Shown here one piece after another: positions 36,241-49,600 of a stretch of DNA of 64,000 nucleotides (position 1 is its first letter; each line of letters starts with the position of its first letter). The notes beneath the pieces were generated by a model. It did no database searches. It had not been told where the DNA came from and saw only the letters and a program-made list of their open reading frames with translations. The position numbers were made by a program, and so were the translations under genes. Origin of the DNA: Caprimulgus europaeus (lineage: Eukaryota; Chordata; Aves; Caprimulgiformes; Caprimulgidae). Location: positions 31,500,037 through 31,564,036 of the forward strand of contig OU015525.1 of NCBI GenBank assembly GCA_907165065.1. Direction: 5' to 3'.

Positions 36241-37840
36241 GATATATAGAGATCAAAGGGAGGCTGGAGGCCTGGAGAAGGAAAATTATCTAGTGCTTCT
36301 AAATATGCTGAGGCAGCCTGTCACTTTACAGAACTAGAACACATTCGTCTTCTGACAGCCCTGTGTGACCTCTGTGATTTTTTTCTGTGTACTGATGCTG
36401 ACTCCAGAAGAGGAGAAAATGGGCAAAGGAGAACATTATTAGTTGCTTTGAATTTGTTGAATAGAATAACTTGGGAGCAATACAGCAGTGATGGGTGTAT
36501 TCTGCAGAGGTGTAAATAGACAATGATGGCACTCTATAAATTTCTGTCTTATTTATGGAAGGCCCAAATGATTGTATTTTGGATTTTGTTGCTGCTCAGG
36601 GTGGCAATTATGCACACTGCTCATGTGAGGTTCCTGTTTTGGATGCTGCAAAGTATGAATGCAGTAAATAAAACAGCAAAGAATAATTTAAAGAAATCAG
36701 AATGAACAGTGTGGGATGAATGCAGTGTCCAGAAATGCTCGAATCTGGGCTGGACTGAAATCCTGTATATCTCTTGGTGCATTTGTAGAAAGTCAGGGTG
36801 TTGCCTGAGCTTGTGTGATTGATTACTCTGGATCTAGTAGTGACTGTTTGCACATCTATCAGGTTTGCTCTTTTGGCCAAGTGGCACACAATTCCGCATC
36901 AAGCCCAGGCTCCTGCAGACACCACCAGGACATACTGGCCCTGCCCAGCCTCCAGCCAGCCCAGCCTATGTGCCCAGGAGCCCCATTTCAGCACATGCCT
37001 GGGCACCCAGTTTTTTCCTGAGCTATATTTGAGGTTAACCTGTGCCTAGTCCTTGTTCTCCAGATGCCTGTTGGACCTACATGGTCGACTTGTCTGTCTC
37101 CATCTCCTGCAGCTCCTTGTGGGAGTCCCTGGATGGACCCTCACCCTTATTAATCACCTTGCCTCATCTGAAACAGTTAACCAGGACTCTCCCTACCACT
37201 CGGACCATGGTCCAGTGGAGATCCCTCCGAATGTGCTAGGAAGGGTATGATCCTGCCAGTTGCAAAACAGCAGTGCACCATGCATGCTTTAATAGCATGT
37301 CTCTTTTGAGCTTGGCAAACCTTCTGTGTGAGTCATCCCCTTGACAGCAGCGACTTGAGTGCATGTGTACGCCTGGATAGTAAATAAACATTTCATGCTC
37401 TGACCCCAAAATCTAAGTTTTAACAAGCTATCAAGAAGCCAAGGTTTCCTGCTGCAATACACAGTATCCGGTATAGCACTGTAATGGGACAGCTGTTTGT
37501 AAATTTTAGGGACATTGTCCCAAATGCTGCCTTAGTATTAGGAGACTTTTCTTCCTAAGCTAAGTAGTCAAGGGAGAGAGAGGGAAGAAGATGATAGATG
37601 GCTAAAGTAGGTTTCTGCTCTTTAATGCTCTCTGGAGGAGAGTGTTGACAGTGTTTAGTGAACCCCAGGAGACAAAGTCCTGGAACTAAAATTTTCCTTT
37701 GCAAATGCTACCCTTAGTTGTATTATTAACACACTATATAAGGCCCGGGGTTGAATGTTTCACTCCCATGTTTTGCATTCCCATACAGTTATGGCAGACT
37801 TTTCAGTTAACTCCACAACCAGAGTTTGTGTCTGTAGGCA
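36241..37840. other. Noncoding with a GC-rich patch
   Basis: Mostly unique DNA. 36890-37240 is GC- and CT-rich (GGCCCTGCCCAGCC, CAGCCCAGCC, GGTCGACTTG) with open frames in several phases of the plus strand. It looks like an unclassified repeat or ancient retroelement fragment, not an exon, but I cannot name it. Confidence 0.4.
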
Positions 37841-38342
37841 ATCACACAGAATCACAGAATGGCTGAGGTGGGAAGGGACCTCTGGAGGTCATCTGGTCCA
37901 CTCTTCCTGCTCAAGCAGGGCCACCTAGAGCCAATTACCCAGGATTGTGTCCAGATGACTTTTGAATATCTCCAAGGATGGAGACTCCGCAACCTCCCTG
38001 GGCAACCTGTGCCAGTGCTCAGTCACCCTCACAAAGAAAAGTGTTTCCTGATGTTCAGGGGGAACCTCCTGTGTTTCAGTGTGTGCCCACCGCCTCTGGC
38101 CCTGTCACTGGGCACCACTGAGAAGAGTCTAGATCTGTCCTCTTTGCACCCTCCCTTCAGGTCTCTATAGACATTAATAAAATCACGCGTGGGCCACCTT
38201 CTCTCCAGTCTGAACAGTCCTGGCTCTCCTAGCCTTTCCTCATAAAAGAGCTGCTCCTGTTGCTTAATGATCTTTGTGGCCCTCTGTCAAGTATGTTCAT
38301 GTCTCTCTTGTACTGAGGAACCCAGAAGCAGTAGTCATCCAC
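37841..38342 (-). mobile_element. CR1 LINE, minus strand, different subfamily
   Basis: The reverse complement of a CR1 3' end begins at 37841 (CACACAGAATCACAGAATGG, CTGAGGTGGGAAGGGACC). It continues through the 3' UTR into the antisense of the ORF2 C-terminus (GACTTTTGAATATCTCC, CTGGGCAACCTGTGCCAG, CACAAAGAAAAGTGTTTCC) and fades near 38340 (ACTGAGGAACCCAGAAGCAG). About 500 bases. The end sequence (GGCTGAGG..GGGAAGGGACCTCTGGAGG) differs from the plus-strand copies, so it is another subfamily. The plus-strand frame at 37859-38170 is the antisense shadow of this element. Confidence 0.95.
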
Positions 38343-40939
38343 AATCTCTATAACATAAAAAGTGTTCCTACAGAGATATTGACTTCAGATGTAGCATGAG
38401 GCAGGATGGAAGGGCTGATTCAATGGAAATGCTCATAATGATTATAGCACAGCCAGAGTCTTGACCATCTTTAGCATGTATATGGGCAAACAAACTTATT
38501 TTGCATACCACAATTTCTCTGGTTGACATGGTCAAAAGCACCTTGAAGTGGTCTCAGAACTTTAGGGTCATTTGAAAATATCAACTGTTGGGTCTCAGAA
38601 TGGACCTTTGCTGGAAAGTTATGGGAAATTTCAGTCACACCAGCAGCTACAATGAAGAAGCTTTCCTGACGTGTCACTGAGATTTCACTTTAATATGTGC
38701 CAAACTGAACAGCCAAAATCCACTTATAAGTGTATTGAAGCACACAGGTAGCCATATACTCTCACACAGGAATAGACTGTGCAGTGTCCACAGTGCAAGG
38801 ATTATGTAGACAATTCAGTGATGACATTTACCATAGCTAAAATTAGAATTTTGTTTTAAATTTGTCAAAAATTAGCTTTAGGAAGAAGAGAAAAAAATGA
38901 AGATCAATAAGAATGTCCAGAAGAAAATGCACAGAGTACATAAGCATTCACCAACACATTTCATGCAGTAATCTTCTGTACTTGTGGAAAACACCAGAAA
39001 AACTGCAAGAACCCTACAGACTTAAAAATACCCAACCAAGGTAGAAAATATGATTGCATTGTTGTCTGGGGATTTCAATTTAATCTTCTGGTAACGTTAC
39101 ATATTGATGAAAACACAGGAATTTTTATGCAGAACATGTGCTAATGGCTCCTTCAGACTGCAGGTGCAGTGCTGCTGGGAGTCACAGAAGAGTGACAGTG
39201 CTGCTGGGAGTCACAGAAGAGTGACAGCTCTGCTGGTCACAAGGCTACGTTCAGAAGTCACACAGTGCTGCAGCACTGAGTGTTTCTTGTTGACTGTTAA
39301 AGTGTTTCACTAAAGAGTAATGATATATTAAATCAAGCTGTATCTTACACAAATAAAATTACATGTTTCATTTTGCATAGTAATTACTTATTGTGTTACT
39401 TTCCCTTTTAGAGTCATCAAAATTATGTTTTGACAAAACTAAGACTTAGTTAGATGGACAGCAAGCCATCATTGCTTAGGAGAAGTGGTGTCTATCCACC
39501 TTTTATCTCTTGTTGTGAAGAGATAAAGCAATATGAAAGGAGATAAAAGAGTTTATGAATTAAAAAAATATGGAAATACAGCTGATGTTTTATGTGAGGA
39601 ATGGAAGCAAAACCAAGTTACTATTTGGCTGAATGTCTCTCACTTGGTCATCTCAGTTAACAGTATGTTGAAGAAAAAAATCTGTTGCATGTGTACAATA
39701 AGTAGTGAACACAAAAGACTACTTCAAATGCCAGATATTCTGAACTCTACATATATGCATAGAAATTAAAGTGATTTCATGGCAATTATGCAATGTATTC
39801 CTTATATTCCTTTTTTAATCAAAAAGAATATTGAAAGGTGTATATTTTTACCGGTAAGTACTAGTATAATGCAAAATTTAGAAAAATCAAATGAAATGGC
39901 ATTTCAAAACAAAATGAGAGTACTTTTCAGCCAGAAAATACCAAGGTTATTCTGACATGGCCCAACATTTCTTTCCTCTGTGATTTTATTTCAAAATGTA
40001 TCTCTAGTAAAACCCCTGTGACACAAAGACATGCATCAGTGGGATGTGATTAGGTTTATTACCTTTTCCTGTTATCATGCAGAGGTCCATTGAAATTACT
40101 GAGACTGTTATGTCTGGAAAAGCTGCACTCCTGGTTGTGCTGCAATATGCCTACTGTTTTACTCTGGGCCATTAATTTATATTCATTTATTTTACTCATT
40201 CATATACCCATTTATGTACATACTCACAAAGTGCACTTCAGGTGAACCTTTGTGAAAATTAGAGATCAGAGTTCATGCTAATTTTACAATGGTAATTTGT
40301 TTAATCATTGTTGAAACTAACTGCTTCTATGTATACTGAAAAAGTATTTACAATCTTTGTGGATATTACAGGAACCAGTAAATAGCTGAGAAACAGAGAA
40401 GTTTGAGGTTACATAGTAATTCATTATGTTTTAATTGTCAGTGGTTTTATGCTATCTCTGGATAAGTGCTATCTTGGAGATGAATCTAAGTTACTTAAAA
40501 AGCAAAAGAATAAACACAACAATAAGCTCAGGTTCCCTGTCTTAATTAGTGGAAAAATATTTTATGTCAGATCCCATGCAATGTGATGATACGCTTATCT
40601 GATCCAGTCTCTATCTACAAACTGAAGTAGAATAGAATGTGCAGTGCCTTAAGCATAAAATGGTAGATAGATTCTAAGATGGCTTTACAAACAAACAAAA
40701 AATTACTGAAAAAATATTCTAATAGAAAAAGATAGTTTTAATATAACTCATGACTAGGCATCAAGTAATACCTATGTATAGATGGTCTATGGTTTTAGTA
40801 AAGAAACTAGACAGCAAACCTATTTTTCTGCTCTTTTTACTTTACATCTCAGATTTTGTCCCTGAAACCAGTGTAATTTGAATAGTCTAAACTATAATTT
40901 TAGTAGCAACTGCCTTTTAAATGGAATTGATTTATCCTT
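38343..40939. other. Noncoding, mostly unique
   Basis: AT-rich DNA with a 29-base tandem duplication at 39167-39224 (listed separately). No recognised gene or transposon. Confidence 0.55.
39167..39240. repeat. 29-base tandem duplication
   Basis: A 29-base unit starting CAGTGCTGCTGGGAGTCACA occurs at 39167-39195 and identically at 39196-39224, followed by a partial, diverged third copy (CAGCTCTGCTGGTCACA). Confidence 0.95.
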
Positions 40940-41310
40940 CCTCTTGCCCTCAAGTTGACATCCAGTGCAGCCGCCCTGAAACGCCATAATTTATTGAAGC
41001 TGCCAATGTGGTCCATTAAATTGGTCTGCACTAAACAGTTTGCTAATAATGCTGAGCCTTGTTGGATGTTTTTAACGATTATCTCAAATAGTATTTGATA
41101 ATCTTCTCACATTGATCACAATGTTGTCTCCTTTGTTCTTCTGGCAGCAGATGCCAGCCTCTCTGGGCTGCTTTACTCCAGTGAATGTTATTGATGGACG
41201 ATGTTCATCCTTTTCTGGAGTAGGAATGGAGAATAAATTACCTTTACTTCTTACTTTTTCAGCCATAATCACATTGGGTAGATCTACGTTCATGAAGTAG
41301 ATTCTCCACT
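40940..41310. other. Candidate conserved noncoding block
   Basis: GCAGCCGCCCTGAAACGCCA followed by TAATTTATTGAAGC and GTCCATTAAATTGG at 40965-41025. It keeps unusual CpGs and AT cores in an AT-rich setting and continues as complex unique sequence to about 41310. Paired short frames on both strands (41084-41314) are not recognisable. Texture-based. Confidence 0.25.
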
Positions 41311-43534
41311 TCATAAGGTAGGTTGCAAAAAAATTTACATAGAACAGGAACTTCGAATCAGCTCTTGAAATATGGATCTGTACTCAAGAGACTCAGGGTG
41401 GCTGGGTGAGGCCAAGTAACTGGAAGAGATGATAGTTGCAGTTGTGGGGACATGGGTAGGGGAAGGTGTTTTTATTGGTCTAGACAGGAGGAAACCTCAG
41501 GAAGTAGTTTGTGTCAATACTTTGCTGTTTGACATCATTTGGACCCCATCATTGAAAAAAAAGAATGTGGTTTAAAACTTACAATTTGCTTGTTTCCTCT
41601 TTCTTCCTGGTGTTTACTTTGAAGTAGTTGGCTGCAAGTTGGCTGAGACTGTTTAACTTCATAGTAGGCCTCATAGTCTTTCTTACACATTTTGAGGAAG
41701 CTGCTGAATTTAGTTTGAAGTTTTCTACTGCTTCTTTTTGTTTCTTGGTGGGTGGGAGAAAGTAAAATTTGTTCCATCACTCACATAAAGAGAGGAATAT
41801 GCTTGTTTCCCACAGATTTGTGTCTGGCATCTTCATTGTCTGACATTAACAGCCAATACAGAGATTGAGTGGGGGGAATCTTTCACTGACAGCAAGAGAA
41901 GACCTAGGGGGATGGATCAAGCACCCCTGTATCCTTGTGTTCATGCCACCATTGTCAGCTGCTCAGCATTTTGTAACACCTTCCTTTTATCTGTCCTCAA
42001 TATAGAGAATACGTATTATTTGAGGCAGGAACTACTGAAATTCATAGCCTGTTTATGAAACTGAGAATGAAAATAGGTTTAAGTGATATAATAGTATAGG
42101 ATATGAAAACCTTATTCGAAAGATAGATATTTAAAGATATATAGGGATTTTTTAAAATTACCCTATCAAGTTCTGTATGTGATGAAACTGAGAACACATC
42201 ATTGTCTGGAAATGCCTAATAAGGTAGCTGCTGTTCATTACAAACAATAGTTGTGTGACTTCTTTTTTAATGGACTCAGACCCTGGTGGTATGTGTTAGA
42301 CCTACATGGACTGAACAACTACTCTGATGGTCTCATGTCCTGTATAAATTTTTCTCCTTTCATAGGATACAGCATCTTTACCATTGATGAAACATCTAGT
42401 AACAGTAATTCACATCTTCCTTGAGAGCCATAATCTGTATGATATGCTAATGATATCCAGAAACACTGTATTTGAAGCGTTTAAAAGCAGGTTATGAGAT
42501 TTACTGATATTCTAAGAAATGTTTTATTCAGAGTGCATCTGCTTAATACATTATACAGTTTTGTCCTCTCGAGACAAGTCTATTGCTGACTATACAATTC
42601 ACAAATGAGATATTTCACAAGACAGTGGGATAACTGACTGGAAAATAATGTCAAAAACACCTTCCCCAAACTCCTTATAAGAGAAGTAAATGAAAATACT
42701 GGAAATTACCAACAATTTATGTTATATCATGCTTTCAGCATGAAAAAAATCTCAAAGAGAAATATACATGAACAAGCCTAATGGGACATGATCCAGAAAT
42801 AAAAAATTTTCTCCATCAGTTTGCAAATAGAACTGATACTGATATTCACAGTATTTTAAAAAAATAATACTACATTTTGCTTCCAAATAACTCCATTTAA
42901 AGGATAAGGTCATATAACTCTGAAATTAAGTAAAAAAATGTTTATTATATTGAAATTAGACAATTTTATGAATGTGTTACTGTTTAAGAATGAAATACAG
43001 AAGGCAAATTGAATTTAATTCCCTAAGTTTGAAAATCTATCCAGCTGCTGGGGAATTCTGACTTACAGTTTTGGAAATTTAATAGAACTGTTCTTAAATT
43101 CATAGTGACTATGAGTGTATGCTGCAGTGTCATAACACACTACTAGAGAAAGTCAGCCAAATATCTCTAAAACACTGTACAGAAATGAAACCTTCCTTTA
43201 TTTTTGTTAATCACACCATTTAAATGATCTTTGAATATGAAAATGCTATTTCTAAACCTCTTGAATACCCCAAAGATTTGTGATGGAAATAGAAATATGT
43301 ATTTTGCAATGGGCTGAAGACTGAGGTGAACTGGGAAATGACAGAATGTTTACTAAGAGGAAATTACTTCCTTCATTCACCAAGTGTACTTTCTGAAGCA
43401 AAGACCTGAATGCTATTGGCAGAGAAAATGAAAGATTAATAAAAGATGGCACAGAATATCCCATCAGCAGCAAAGGATATTATAAAAAAAAAGAGAACAG
43501 GAAATTGGAAATAAATTTTTTACCTTTGTATGTG

Positions 43535-43537
<3 letters not shown>
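41311..43537. other. Noncoding, no recognised feature
   Basis: AT-rich unique DNA; no repeat family or exon seen. Confidence 0.55.

Positions 43538-43577
<40 letters not shown>
43538..43577. repeat. (TA)n microsatellite
   Basis: About 19 perfect TA units followed by TGTACATACACC and a loose TG-rich stretch to about 43645. Minus-strand frames with (YI)n runs here are repeat artefacts. Confidence 0.97.
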
Positions 43578-43582
<5 letters not shown>

Positions 43583-43645
43583 TACACCCCCATATTTTTG
43601 CCTATGCATGTAAGTATTCGTGTGTTTGCATGTGTGTACATGTAG

Positions 43646-46600
43646 GCTGATGCACAGAAGCAGGGCGTTGCCTCCTTCTTTTGAAAATGGAAGCATGGTC
43701 TGAAATACAAAAAGGTAGGTAGTAATGCCTTTAAAGAACCTGGAACTGAAGTGAGTAAGGAAAACTATGATATGTTGCGATGATGTGTTGTTCCAGGGGG
43801 CAGAACACCAGAAAATCTTCAGAAGAAATAGAGACTTGCAATTCTCTCCTTTTACCAGCCATTTATTTTCACAGACTTTTAAGAAGTTAATAGTCTTGGA
43901 GGCTTCTATCCGTCTTTCATGTTTCATTAAAATTGCCTATTAGATAAAAATGTCTACAGAAGGAACTACCTCTTTACGAAACCAGGCTGAAAAATGGATT
44001 TAAGATGTCTAATTTGTGCACTTGAATGGAATAATTAAAGAAAATTGTTGCTAAGAAAAATTAGCAATGTTGAGAAGAATGCCTTAAATGTACCCTGAAG
44101 TGGAAACTGATGGTCCCTGAACAATCAAGTCTGTTTTCTGAAGTATTTTAAGGTTATTTTATCTTTGAGATTTATAGCGAATAACAAAAACTGTAACAGT
44201 GAGAACTCCGAATCAGTGATTACAACCCAACAACAGCTGTACAGGTGAAAGGGTCTAGTGACCCATCTCCAGTAGAGTCTATTGGTATGGTTAAGGAAAG
44301 AAGTCCAGGATATCAACAGCCTTTCTCTAGTGTGGTCACCTAGCACCTCATTCCAGCTTTAGCAAGGAGATGATGTGATAGAGAGCCTTACAAACAAAAG
44401 ATGTGCGATCTCTCTTTCTCCTGAGCAACAAACATACATGTTAAGAGCACAAGAACAAATGAGAAAAGGGAGAAACCAGACACAAATTACTCATATCTGT
44501 CCATGTCCCCTTCCATTCCTGGGAGACCAGAGAAAACCTGGAAGAGCTCACCAGACTGTTAATCTTGCTTTAGCAAGCTCTAGATTTGGTGAAAGCACTT
44601 GAAAATGTAGTTTTAACAATGACCTGTGAACGTGTAAGAAAATATGTCCCTTCACTGGACCACATCCTTTCCTCACTGCCAGGCCTCTTTTCAGGAAGTC
44701 CACAAAGGAAGAGGCTAGAGAGGAGTGACAGTAAGCTTTCTTCAGCAAGCAGTTTCTTCATTAAATTAGAAAAGCACAATATCCTTTGTAGAGGCCAAAG
44801 TCAACACCACTCTGGCCCCAATGTCAGTGTGAAGCTCCTCCATTACAGAGAGAATAAAGAAAAAGAAACAGCTAAATCCTCCAAGAAGTTAAATTACTTT
44901 AACTGTGACAGTCCCAGACCTCAATGCTGTTTGAAATATAGAACAAGAGAAATCATACCTGTCTTGTTTCTTAACAAAAACAATGGACAAAATAAATGAA
45001 ATAAATGTGTTGACGTGTAAGTAGTCTTCCAAATTTGAGGACTGTTTCTATTCTGAGAAAACTCTTGCAGTCCATGAATTTTCTTTTCATAAGTTCTACC
45101 TTTCAAACAAGGAAGATTCATGTGTCTAATCAACTTTTAGGAGTGAGTTGCTCTTTATTTTTAAGTAGTCAGAATGTGAGACAATCTTCTTAATTGTTAC
45201 TTGAAGTTACTCAAGAAGAGCTCTCTGAAAATTTACCTTTTTTCATATTTTAAAGGTTCAAATAATGTGCTTGATATTGCCTTTGGGAATTTACTCAAAA
45301 TAAGAAGCTATTAATTAGTAGTAGCATGCAATTATTTTTTATTCCTAGAGAAATGTGTCTGCGTTCTGCTGGTTTTAAAAAATAATATCCAAATAGGCAA
45401 TATCTACATCATTCAGTATACTGCTTTGTTATGGGTCAAAATAAACGTTATAAGAGATCCATAGTGCAAACTCTAGACAGTAGTGAAGACTCAGATTTAC
45501 CTACAGAAGAAACAGATGTGAATAAATAATATACCATCTAGAAAAAGAGACAAGAGGAACTGAGCAACATGATTAAAAAATTGTATTATGGTCTCCAGAC
45601 ATTTGTTTTAGTATCAGTCATTTACTTGCCACCTCAATTCCCCAAAACAGAGCAAGTTTCAAACTCTTCCCAATAAGATTAATAAACCAAAGAGTGTTTT
45701 AATGCATACAAATTCTAAGAGACTTCAAAGGAATAAACAAGGCACAAATGTTAACAAATGAGTATGTATTTTTACAGTCTCTAGTCCATGTATCTAATCC
45801 TAATTTGCTTTGCTATTAACCCCTGTTATGACTCTTTTTGCATATGGGTAGTAGAGATTTGCCAGGTCAGGCAAGTTAGCACTTGTTCCCTGGCCTGCTG
45901 TAGACTACGCTGGGATCAAGTCTAAGAACAAGATATAATATTATGTTATATATTTTGGGTGCTTGATTTGCTGCTAGGCAAGTGCTAAAATATCCCTGTG
46001 CTATCATCAACAGTTTTCAGCACAAATCCAAAACATAGCCCCATATCAGCTACAATGAAGAAAATTAACTCTATCCCAGCCAAAATGAGCACAGATAACA
46101 ATCAAGGAATATTTACATTTCCAATATCTGCCACTTCTTTTTGGTTATGAAGTACAATTCACTGAAAATGCCCTGTTTCGGCTATGTTTCTATTGGAAAA
46201 AGTTTCTCAAGTTGAGGATGGAACTTCAGACCCCAGTAAGAACAACGGTGTCCACTAATATTCAGAAAAAAAAGGATCTGGTCAACACAGTTCACTCAGC
46301 ATGCCAAAGATTAGGACTCAAGTTTCTGTTTTAAAGAGTCTGCAGCATCGTGGAGGATGACCCTGGCCTTAGATCACTGTGTGGTTTCTCTTACTCAAAT
46401 TCAGAGCAAAATAAAAGAATTAAAAAACCTCAAACAAACAACAAACTAAAGCTTCAAATGGCATTACATTTGGTTGATCATGAGACAAAAACCAGCTGGC
46501 TAAGGTTTCTAAGGCCATGTCTATGCCAGTATATCAAAGTAGCACAGAAGTGTCTGCACCCACACCATCAAACACTGCAAAAACTGGATGGCCACATCCA

Positions 46601-49600
46601 CAATTTTAACAGGAAACGGGCCCTAACCCATATCATTTCCAGACTTGTGGTCGGGAGGGTTTGTTTAAGCATTTTTAAGAATTCAGATGATTTTATTTCC
46701 TTGCTTGGGAATGCTGCTTATTACTGCTAAGTTATCAAGGAGAAGTGTAGCCTAAAAAGGTCTCTGTACAAGAAAACTGCTAAATCTCCCAACTTCATCA
46801 AGCAGACACTCAGAAAAAATGGTTTGGTTAGTTTAAAAAGATTCTGTGCACCTTTTCAAACTGTGGTTCAGTTTATTTCTTTCAGTTTTGAGTCGAGACA
46901 TGAAATACAACTGCACTAGGGAAGCTGTCTGGATATTTTAAATAATTTCCTAATATCTACTGAGATAGTATTTTGCTTCACTAGCCTTTTTGTGTATATC
47001 TTCCATTAAAACCTGAGAATCAAATGGCTGTGATCGTCTGACACAAATGCTGAATAGAAAATATGAACAATATAGAGGAAAAATGTTTTACTTCATACTT
47101 GTAGCAGTGCTTGTGTAGAAGCCAACCAAGAAACAGAAAAAGTGCTGTCATTTTTTAATAATTTATAATTAAGTAATAGCATTCAGATAATACGCAGTCA
47201 TCTTTTTGAACAGTCCATCCCATTTCTCACAGAATAGTTATGGTCTACTGTGTTCAGAAGAGCTAGTAAGGAATTTCTTATTATCATCTCACCATGTGTT
47301 GTTGGGAGAAAGTGGAGTATTTGTGTTTGCCTCTTTCGTCCCTGTAAAAGGCCTTGTGGAGGGAGTTCAGAGCTGCTACTTAAGATATTTCCATCTTGGA
47401 CTGTATGTTATAACCTCTTTCTTAAAGGAGGATCATTGATTTTTCCTTTCTATATAGCAAAAGGACCTGTCATCATACTTTTCCCTGAGTTGCCTCCTGA
47501 CATTCATTATGAACCATGGAACATGTCTCATTTAAAAGTTTTCCATTGACTCAGACTGGCTTTTGAAGAGGCTTAAAGACAATATAGAAGCACAGTGGAA
47601 AAAAAAAAAATGCTTGTTGCTATTCCACAAGAGAAAAGAGAGAATAAATTATTCATTGTGAATCACTCATCCTGCCCTGGTAAGCGACCTTTCATATTGT
47701 AACAACTTTAAATGAACTGCTCCCCTTCCCTCCTCCCAAAAGTGCCACCAGTTTTTAATGCATAGTGACATTCAATTAATATGAAAGGCAAATGACCTAA
47801 ATGCTAGATATGGCTCACTGAAGAGAGCATATTTTTTATAGTTGTGAATATTTGATAGATATTCTTTCTTTTCCACAATCAAAAGGAAAAGATCTTCCAA
47901 AGTATTTTTTGTGAGTTAAAAGGGAAAAATAAAATCAGAGCAAGAACGTGTTCATTGTAAAGCAGTTTAATACTGAGGGTATTCTCTTAGAATATAGCAC
48001 TACCTACCTGTAAGCAGGTAAAGTGCAAAGATCACTAGGCTATTAGCTATTTCACAGTGAAGTCGTCTCTTTCTCTTTTTTTGCAGTAAACATTCTGGCC
48101 TAAAAACCCTGGAACGATGAAATTATGGGGAAAAAAATGGTTTCCATCAACAGTTTTGATTTCAAATGGTTGTCACTTTCAAGTGGAAAGCTATTTCAGA
48201 GGAAAATATCAGAAGAGTTTTCAGTCCCAGGCTTGGAAGTCAGTGCTGTTCCCATACCTAAAATATGCATTTTGCATACTGAATTGGTTGGTTTGCTAGT
48301 CCTTCCTCTTTCTCCACTCCCCCCTCCCCCGCCCGCCCTTTTATCTCATATGTCTACTATCTTCTTTATTGCAACACTTCAGATGTGAGCCATCATGTTC
48401 TTGCGTGCCAGGACTTAATAATTTGCCATTATGTCATGCAAACACTGCTTCTACATAGCTCACAGCATGCTTAACTCCCCTTTCTCTCTCTGTTCCATAT
48501 AGACAAAACTAAGGGAAGCTTTCCACTGACCTTAACAATTTGTTCAAACAAACCTGGATTTTATAGGTTTGAACAAGTTAGTGCAGGGATATTACTCTAG
48601 CTGAACATAAATTCCATCAATCAGCTTCTCAGTTTTCATCCATTATAAGTGATTCATCAGGCATTAATTCTTTCTTTCTTTGCAGTCACATTTTTTATCC
48701 TCTGAAACTCTCTAGGGTAAACTCACCTTGGTCTGTGAGGTGAAAACTTTTGGCATTGAAAAATGTCTTCACTTTTTCCTTTGCAGATTTTTTTTTCCTT
48801 AATTTTTTGCAGCTATCTTTATTCCTAAATGGGTGTTTTCTAAGGTTTAGTAGAATCGTACAAAAGCAAATAGCTGACAAATAGTTATCTGGAAGGGTAC
48901 TCTGGATGGCATACTGAATGGATACCTGGGAGAAGAGGTCCTGCCTTCTGCCACAGGCTTCCCACATAGCCCTAAGCAAGTCATTTAACTGCTCTGTTAA
49001 TCAGGGAGATGGGACATGTGATTCTACTTCCATTTCTAGCTTGTCTAGCCTATGAGGACTCTAGGGTAGTCACTATATTTACATATATTCCCTAATATGC
49101 ACGTGTTCCCCATAGCTTGGTCTGCACCTCAATACTAGTCACAGTGGCGAAGATCATGCGGGAAAGAGGGAGTCTGAAAATCATTTGTCCTGGTGCTTGA
49201 TCTCCATAATCTGTCGCCAGGCTCTGGTGTGTAGATTGCAATTTCAAACAAACTTATTTTAACAGGTCTGTATTCTCAGATTCTCAAATAACTGTCAAAA
49301 ATTATCAGTTTGTGATGGAAATCACTGTCACAGTACTGCAGCTCATGACAATTTTCATTCTGCATTGTTCCTTCAGTTAAGTAACAGAGGTTTGCTTTAC
49401 TTAAGATCTTCCAAATTAGCAATCTAGAGGAAACTGATAGAAAAATGCAAGTGCCCCTCCCTGAGGCAGACAACCAGGAGAGAGTGATGTTTAGCACAGC
49501 AGCGCACAAAATGGATTTCAGTTTTCTCCCCATTGATTTCCCATTGGAAGCCACTAATTCATTCCCAGCTACAGCTGCAATGCCATCACAGGAGTGAGCA

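Noticed and set aside
37859..38170. 103-codon plus-strand frame
   Set aside because: Antisense of the minus-strand CR1 at 37841-38342.
43520..43927. 135-codon minus-strand frame with an (IY)n run
   Set aside because: It runs through the (TA)n microsatellite; the remainder has no recognisable domain.
44586..44999. 137-codon plus-strand frame
   Set aside because: No domain, no splice context and partly matched by open frames on the other strand. Such a length is expected by chance in 64 kb.
46490..46640. AAGGCCATGTCTATGCCAG, considered as the end of a DNA transposon
   Set aside because: Only a short resemblance to 'GGCCATGTCTACACT' ends; no matching opposite terminus found.
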